This document shows positions 26,075-29,817 of a DNA stretch of 29,817 bases, one piece after another. The position numbers and the translations under genes were made by a program. This DNA is from Zetaproteobacteria bacterium (GTDB lineage Bacteria > Pseudomonadota > Zetaproteobacteria > Mariprofundales > Mariprofundaceae): positions 1 to 29,817 of the forward strand of contig JAJRTX010000257.1 in NCBI GenBank assembly GCA_021545665.1, given 5' to 3'. Every line of letters starts with the position of its first letter. Positions within the stretch are counted from its first letter, which is position 1. The notes under the pieces were generated by a model. That model did no database searches and was not told the origin of the DNA. It saw only the letters and a list, made by a program, of their open reading frames with translations.

Positions 26075-27598
26075 CTATTCCGGCCTCATGTGTGGGAACA
26101 GTAACACGTCACGAATCGAATGCTGGCCTGTAAGCATCATCACCAGACGATCTACACCAATACCAACACCGGCAGCGGGAGGCATGCCGAATTCCAGTGC
26201 ACGCAGATAATCTTCATCCACGCCAGTTGCTTCAGCATCACCTGCAGCCCTGGCCTGTGCCTGAGCGAAAAAACGTTCACGCTGATCATCCGGATCATTC
26301 AATTCGGAAAAACCGTTAGCAATTTCACATCCGGCAACAAACAGTTCGAATCGGTCAGTAATGCTGCCATCTTCCTGATTGCGACGTGCTAAAGGCGAAA
26401 CATCTGTCGGATAATGGGTAATAAATGTTGGCTGTAACAATTCAGGTTCAACCAGTTTTTCAAACAAAGCAACAAGATAATGGCCCGCTTTCCAGGTAAT
26501 CAAAGGCTTGAAGTCCGGCATTTCCTGCAAACATACTGTGGCCAGCAGGCCTTTATTACCGGCATGCCCACGCAAATCAGGACGCCTTTCGAATACGGAT
26601 TCATCCAGACGAATGCGACGGAAAGGCTGATCAAGATTAATATCTACATTTTCCCAGCTTACCTGCGATTTTCCCAAACCTGTGGCAATATAGCGAATAA
26701 TCCCTTCGGTCGTATCCATGGCATCATTAAAATCAGCATATGCCTGATAAAATTCTACCATAGTAAACTCGGGATTATGGGTTGCATCAAGCCCTTCATT
26801 GCGAAAATTACGGTTGATCTCGAACACGCGCTCGAAACCACCTACCAGCAACCGTTTAAGATATAGCTCTGGCGCAATACGGAGAAACAATTCCATATTC
26901 AGTGCATTATGGTGTGTCGTAAACGGCCTTGCCGCCGCACCTCCTGCCTGTGACTGCAACATAGGCGTTTCCACTTCCATAAAATTACGATCTTCCAGAC
27001 TGCAGCGAAGCAAGGATATAATTTTTGAGCGGGTTCTAAATGTATCCCTTGATTCTGGTGTAACCATCAAGTCTACATAACGCTGTCGATAACGTGTTTC
27101 AATATCGCTCAAGCCATGCCATTTTTCAGGTAAAGGCCGCAAACATTTGGTCACCAGTTCGATTTGAGATGCACGGACTGACAATTCACCGGTCCGGGTT
27201 CGGAACAATATGCCCTCGGCACCGATAATATCACCCAGATCCCATTTTTTGGTCGGGTTATATACTTCTGCACCACCAAGCTCATCACGATTCAAAAATA
27301 GCTGAATTTGTCCCTCACCATCCTGAATATTTATAAAACTGGATTTCCCCATGACACGATGAGCCATAATGCGACCGGCCAACCGAACCTGTTTATTTAA
27401 CTCATTCAGTTTTTCTGAATCATCATTTTCGTGCTGCGCCTGAATTTGCGTCGTATGCTGAGCTGTACGCCATGTGTTCGGGTAGGCTTCCCCTGCTTCA
27501 CGTAAACGAGCCAGCTTTTCCCGACGAACTAAAATCTGTTCGGAAGCCTGAGGTTTGGAAGTCTTCTGCGCGGGTAGGCCCCGTTGTTCTGCACTCAT
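26075..27598 (-). CDS. lysS: Lysyl-tRNA synthetase (class II)
   Basis: LysS charges tRNA-Lys. The product is 507 aa, the usual size for class II enzymes. After a variable 55-residue N-terminus, the OB-fold anticodon-binding domain (about 65-170) includes VRLAGRIMAHRVMGKSSF. Motif 2 is in FRNEGLDATHNPEFTMVEFY (about 258-277) and motif 3 near the end in GVGIGVDRLVMMLTG (about 478-492). The ATG lacks a strong ribosome binding site. It is 11 nt downstream of ndk, so both are probably on one transcript. In several proteobacteria lysS is followed directly by lolCD; here the CBS and transporter genes are inserted between. Confidence 0.96.
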   Translation of the reverse strand: MSAEQRGLPAQKTSKPQASEQILVRREKLARLREAGEAYPNTWRTAQHTTQIQAQHENDDSEKLNELNKQVRLAGRIMAHRVMGKSSFINIQDGEGQIQLFLNRDELGGAEVYNPTKKWDLGDIIGAEGILFRTRTGELSVRASQIELVTKCLRPLPEKWHGLSDIETRYRQRYVDLMVTPESRDTFRTRSKIISLLRCSLEDRNFMEVETPMLQSQAGGAAARPFTTHHNALNMELFLRIAPELYLKRLLVGGFERVFEINRNFRNEGLDATHNPEFTMVEFYQAYADFNDAMDTTEGIIRYIATGLGKSQVSWENVDINLDQPFRRIRLDESVFERRPDLRGHAGNKGLLATVCLQEMPDFKPLITWKAGHYLVALFEKLVEPELLQPTFITHYPTDVSPLARRNQEDGSITDRFELFVAGCEIANGFSELNDPDDQRERFFAQAQARAAGDAEATGVDEDYLRALEFGMPPAAGVGIGVDRLVMMLTGQHSIRDVLLFPHMRPE

Positions 27599-27609
27599 AA
27601 ATAACTTAC

Positions 27610-28038
27610 TTACGGACGACTCAGCAAATCCAGATCTGAAAAGAAAAATGCAATTTCAATGGCTGCATTTTTTTCCGAATCTGAACCATGCACAGCATTG
27701 GCATCAATCGAATCAGCATGATCGGCACGGATAGACCCGGCCTCAGCTTCTTTCGGATTCGTTGCCCCCATCAGCTGGCGATTCAACTTCACAGCATTCT
27801 TGCCTTCCAGAGCCATGGCAAGGATGGGGCCGGAACTCATGAATCCACACAGATCTGAATAAAATGGGCGCTCCGCATGTACGGCATAAAAACGTCCTGC
27901 TTCAGCTTTACTAAGATGTGCCATTTTGAAAGCAATAACGGAAAGACCATTCTCTTCAAAACGGCGGATAATATCACCGATCACATTCTTCGCGATCGCA
28001 TCCGGTTTTATAATTGATAATGTGCGTTGAACAGCCAT
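27610..28038 (-). CDS. ndk: Nucleoside diphosphate kinase
   Basis: Ndk transfers the gamma-phosphate of ATP to other nucleoside diphosphates through a phosphohistidine. The product is 142 aa, the standard length. The catalytic His is at 117 in NAVHGSDS, and the N-terminal [11 protein letters not shown] and central [15 protein letters not shown] segments are typical. GGGAGGA lies upstream of the ATG. It heads the ndk-lysS-CBS-transporter run. A weak TTGAAT...TGTAGT promoter-like pair with 17-nt spacing lies in the 143-nt gap upstream, which also contains a small GC-rich hairpin without a U-tract. Confidence 0.96.
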   Translation of the reverse strand: MAVQRTLSIIKPDAIAKNVIGDIIRRFEENGLSVIAFKMAHLSKAEAGRFYAVHAERPFYSDLCGFMSSGPILAMALEGKNAVKLNRQLMGATNPKEAEAGSIRADHADSIDANAVHGSDSEKNAAIEIAFFFSDLDLLSRP

Positions 28039-28181
28039 ATTAACATCCTCCCTGATGATTATTGCAGCTTAGCTCCGCTGCGGAAGCGGCACTCTAGTGC
28101 AGCCCACTACAACTTCCAAGGTCAGATAATTCAATACCTGGATATCATCTGCAGGCCCAAAAAGTTTGGTAAAAGTTCGGC

Positions 28182-28862
28182 TCAGTTTATTGGATAAACC
28201 AGCGGATCATACAGTCCGAGTTCAGCAAAACCCTGTTGTCTGAAAAGGCAAGAATCGCAATGACCACAGGGAGAACCATCAGCAAGCGGGTCATAACATG
28301 AGCATGTTAAACTATAGTCCAGACCAAGCTCCAGACCCAGAGATATAATTTCCGCTTTACTAAGTTGAATCAATGGCGCTGCAATTTCCAGTTCGCCACC
28401 TTCACTACCAGCCTTGGTTCCCAGCAGGGCTGTTTGGGCAAAAGAATCCAGAAATTCAGATCTGCAATCGGGATAGCCGGAATAATCAACAATATTCGCG
28501 CCAATCACCAACCTTGTGGCAGCAACTGTTTCGGCCAGCGCGGCTGCCAGTGACAGAAAAATCAGGTTTCTGGCTGGCACATAGGTACTGGGAATGCCGG
28601 AGTGGCCGACTTCATCCTTGGGAACAGGTATAGAAGAGGTCAGTGCAGAATGACCAATCACACGCAAATCCACTTGAATGACACGGTGATTTTTCACCTG
28701 TAGAGACCTGGACACATTGGCTGACGCTTCTAATTCAATACGATGACGCTGGCCATAATCAAATGCTACCGTATGGCAGTCCCAGCCCTGCTTTTTGATT
28801 GCCCAGGCCAGTGCAGTGCTGGAGTCCAGTCCACCGGACAAAAGAACGACAGCTGTGGTCAT
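28182..28862 (-). CDS. queC: 7-cyano-7-deazaguanine (preQ0) synthase QueC
   Basis: QueC converts 7-carboxy-7-deazaguanine and ammonia to preQ0 with ATP in queuosine synthesis. The product is 226 aa. The N-type ATP pyrophosphatase loop SGGLDS is at 9-14. Zinc ligands are visible as Cys189, Cys199, Cys202 and Cys205 in the pattern CYD...PCGHCDSC. ATG 28862 overlaps the queE stop as ATGA and is preferred to the GTG-type extension at 28886, which would run further into queE. It is coupled to queE; queD and queF are not in this window. Confidence 0.95.
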   Translation of the reverse strand: MTTAVVLLSGGLDSSTALAWAIKKQGWDCHTVAFDYGQRHRIELEASANVSRSLQVKNHRVIQVDLRVIGHSALTSSIPVPKDEVGHSGIPSTYVPARNLIFLSLAAALAETVAATRLVIGANIVDYSGYPDCRSEFLDSFAQTALLGTKAGSEGGELEIAAPLIQLSKAEIISLGLELGLDYSLTCSCYDPLADGSPCGHCDSCLFRQQGFAELGLYDPLVYPIN

Positions 28863-29524
28863 ACCCCTGTTACCTCTGCTCCCCATATTACTTTGTGCAA
28901 CTGAATCTGCAATCGAACGGGAAGCTTATCCTGCAAAACCCACTGGCTCAGATCAACCGCAGAAAGCAATCCCCAAGCAGGAGAAAACAGGATATTACAG
29001 TTCTGCCGGACAAGTTGATGTTCGGTTATAAAACGACAGGACCATTCATAGTCCTGTCGACTGCACAGTACAAACTTTAACTCATCACCTGCACACAACA
29101 GAGGAATATTTTCCAATTTGTTCCGCTCTGCTTCGCCACTATCCGGTGTTTTGACATCCACGATGCGACGAACACCTGCTGGAACCGAAGCAATAGAAAA
29201 TGCGCCGGATGTTTCTAACTGTACTTCACAATCAAGTAAGTTCAGAGCCTGCAACAAGTCAAGGCAGTTGCGCTGCACCAATGGTTCACCACCAGTAATC
29301 AATACCAGCGGACGTTTTCTGCTTATGACTTCCTGCACAATATCATCCACAACCATCAAAGAACCACTGTCGATTGCTAAAGCCTGTGGCGTATCGCAAT
29401 AGCTACAACGCAGCGGGCAACCTGCCAGGCGAACAAAGGTACACGGTATTCCGGCAAGTGTTGATTCACCCTGAATACTGTCATAAATCTCATGAACACG
29501 AAGCTGAAGCGGGACGTCGCTTAT
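28859..29524 (-). CDS. queE: 7-carboxy-7-deazaguanine synthase QueE, apparent ATA start
   Basis: QueE is the radical-SAM enzyme that contracts 6-carboxytetrahydropterin to 7-carboxy-7-deazaguanine. From 29524 the product is 221 aa, with YDSIQGES (14-21), the iron-sulphur motif Cys36-x3-Cys40-x2-Cys43 in GCPLRCSYCDT, then VLITGGEPLVQ and a C-terminal LFSPAWG region as in Pseudomonas-type QueE. No ATG, GTG or TTG occurs in frame between the upstream stop (29543-29545) and the cysteine motif; the first is TTG 29362 or ATG 29359, which would remove the motif. ATA at 29522-29524 stands 8 nt after AAGGAG and overlaps the stop TAA of the upstream gene. Either ATA is used, or the site is a mutation or a sequence error of ATGA. 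Confidence 0.85.
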   Translation of the reverse strand: MSDVPLQLRVHEIYDSIQGESTLAGIPCTFVRLAGCPLRCSYCDTPQALAIDSGSLMVVDDIVQEVISRKRPLVLITGGEPLVQRNCLDLLQALNLLDCEVQLETSGAFSIASVPAGVRRIVDVKTPDSGEAERNKLENIPLLCAGDELKFVLCSRQDYEWSCRFITEHQLVRQNCNILFSPAWGLLSAVDLSQWVLQDKLPVRLQIQLHKVIWGAEVTGV

Positions 29525-29817
29525 GGTTGTATCTCCTTTGGATTATCCTGCATCCTGACTAAAGCTTCACGAGCCTGTTCAGCACTATTGCTGCCACCAT
29601 GTTCATTAATCAACTGGTTATAATAAGTTATTGCTTCATCATTACGATTCAAAATCTGAGATATTTCACCAAGCTTGAGCAAAGCTGAAGCACGTTTAAC
29701 ACTCATCGGATAGTTGTTTGCGATATATTTAAATGCATTACTTGCCATACCATAGGCTCGCTGTGCGTAGCGGGTCTCACCCAGCCAATACCAGGCCTGA
29801 TCAGAAAATTCGCCATC
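29521..29817 (-). CDS. CpoB/YbgF-like TPR protein, C-terminal part (cut by window end)
   Basis: Only the last 98 codons are in the window. They show two to three tetratricopeptide repeats: QAWYWLGETRYAQRAYG, then a unit with LLKLGEISQILNRNDEAITYYNQLI, and a final SAEQAREALVRMQ helix. This is the pattern of the C-terminal domain of CpoB (YbgF), the periplasmic coordinator of the Tol-Pal system, which often precedes queE and queC in gamma-like genomes. The signal peptide and coiled coil would be outside the window, so the call rests on repeats and position. The stop TAA overlaps the ATA start of queE. Confidence 0.75.
   Translation of the reverse strand, partial: DGEFSDQAWYWLGETRYAQRAYGMASNAFKYIANNYPMSVKRASALLKLGEISQILNRNDEAITYYNQLINEHGGSNSAEQAREALVRMQDNPKEIQP
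29533..29538 (-). promoter_or_regulatory. queE: Ribosome binding site of queE (decides the start)
   Basis: AAGGAG lies 8 nt before the ATA codon at 29522-29524. It is inside the 3' end of the CpoB-like gene and is the main evidence that translation starts at this non-canonical codon. Confidence 0.65.

Overview
This window is a chromosomal housekeeping segment from a Gram-negative proteobacterium. The evidence is lipoprotein sorting (LolC, LolD), an IHF alpha subunit, an RpoS-type sigma factor in a pcm-yqaA-nlpD-rpoS block, and the C-terminus of a CpoB/YbgF-like protein. The mixture of gamma-like synteny with a YlxR/L7Ae fusion usual in alphaproteobacteria suggests a deep-branching group. Zetaproteobacteria (Mariprofundus-like) is my best guess, from general knowledge only. 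Almost all genes are on the minus strand, tightly packed and often overlapping as ATGA stop/start pairs. No prophage, CRISPR array or intact mobile element is visible.

Layout. 1-2480: two plus-strand genes (a cyclic-nucleotide-binding protein with an FHA-like tail, and a CvfB-type S1 RNA-binding protein), followed by a small decayed patch. In that patch a 181-bp deletion derivative of an IS256-family element abuts the frameshifted N-terminus of a restriction/helicase gene. 2581-11516: a translation/RNA operon read leftwards in the order rimP, nusA, ylxR-L7Ae fusion, infB, rbfA, nrnA-like DHH gene, truB and two cyclophilins. It has an intrinsic terminator directly before rimP and another after the last cyclophilin. 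11611-13707: a flavin reductase-like gene and a divergent secreted TolB-like beta-propeller. 13787-21368: serS, gyrA, tRNA-Arg(CCU), apt, rpoS, nlpD, yqaA, pcm and tRNA-Pro(GGG). 21418-22076: merR-like and ihfA with a recognisable promoter. 22220-28038: lolD, lolC, an ArsB/NhaD-type transporter, a CBS protein, lysS and ndk. 28182-29817: queC, queE and the 3' end of a CpoB-like gene.

How the genes work together. The rimP-nusA-infB-rbfA-truB block couples transcription elongation, 30S maturation, initiation and tRNA modification. The serS-gyrA and lysS-ndk blocks supply aminoacylation, supercoiling and nucleotides. The pcm-yqaA-nlpD-rpoS block links envelope and protein repair with the stationary-phase sigma factor. 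QueC and QueE belong to queuosine precursor synthesis.

Most notable observations: (1) queE has no ATG, GTG or TTG that would keep its radical-SAM cysteines, and a good ribosome binding site sits before an ATA that overlaps the upstream stop. (2) The IS256-derived remnant has both inverted repeats and supplies the stop codon of cvfB. (3) An intrinsic terminator sits between any possible promoter and the rimP-nusA operon. (4) The NlpD homologue keeps the zinc-binding residues that E. coli NlpD has lost.
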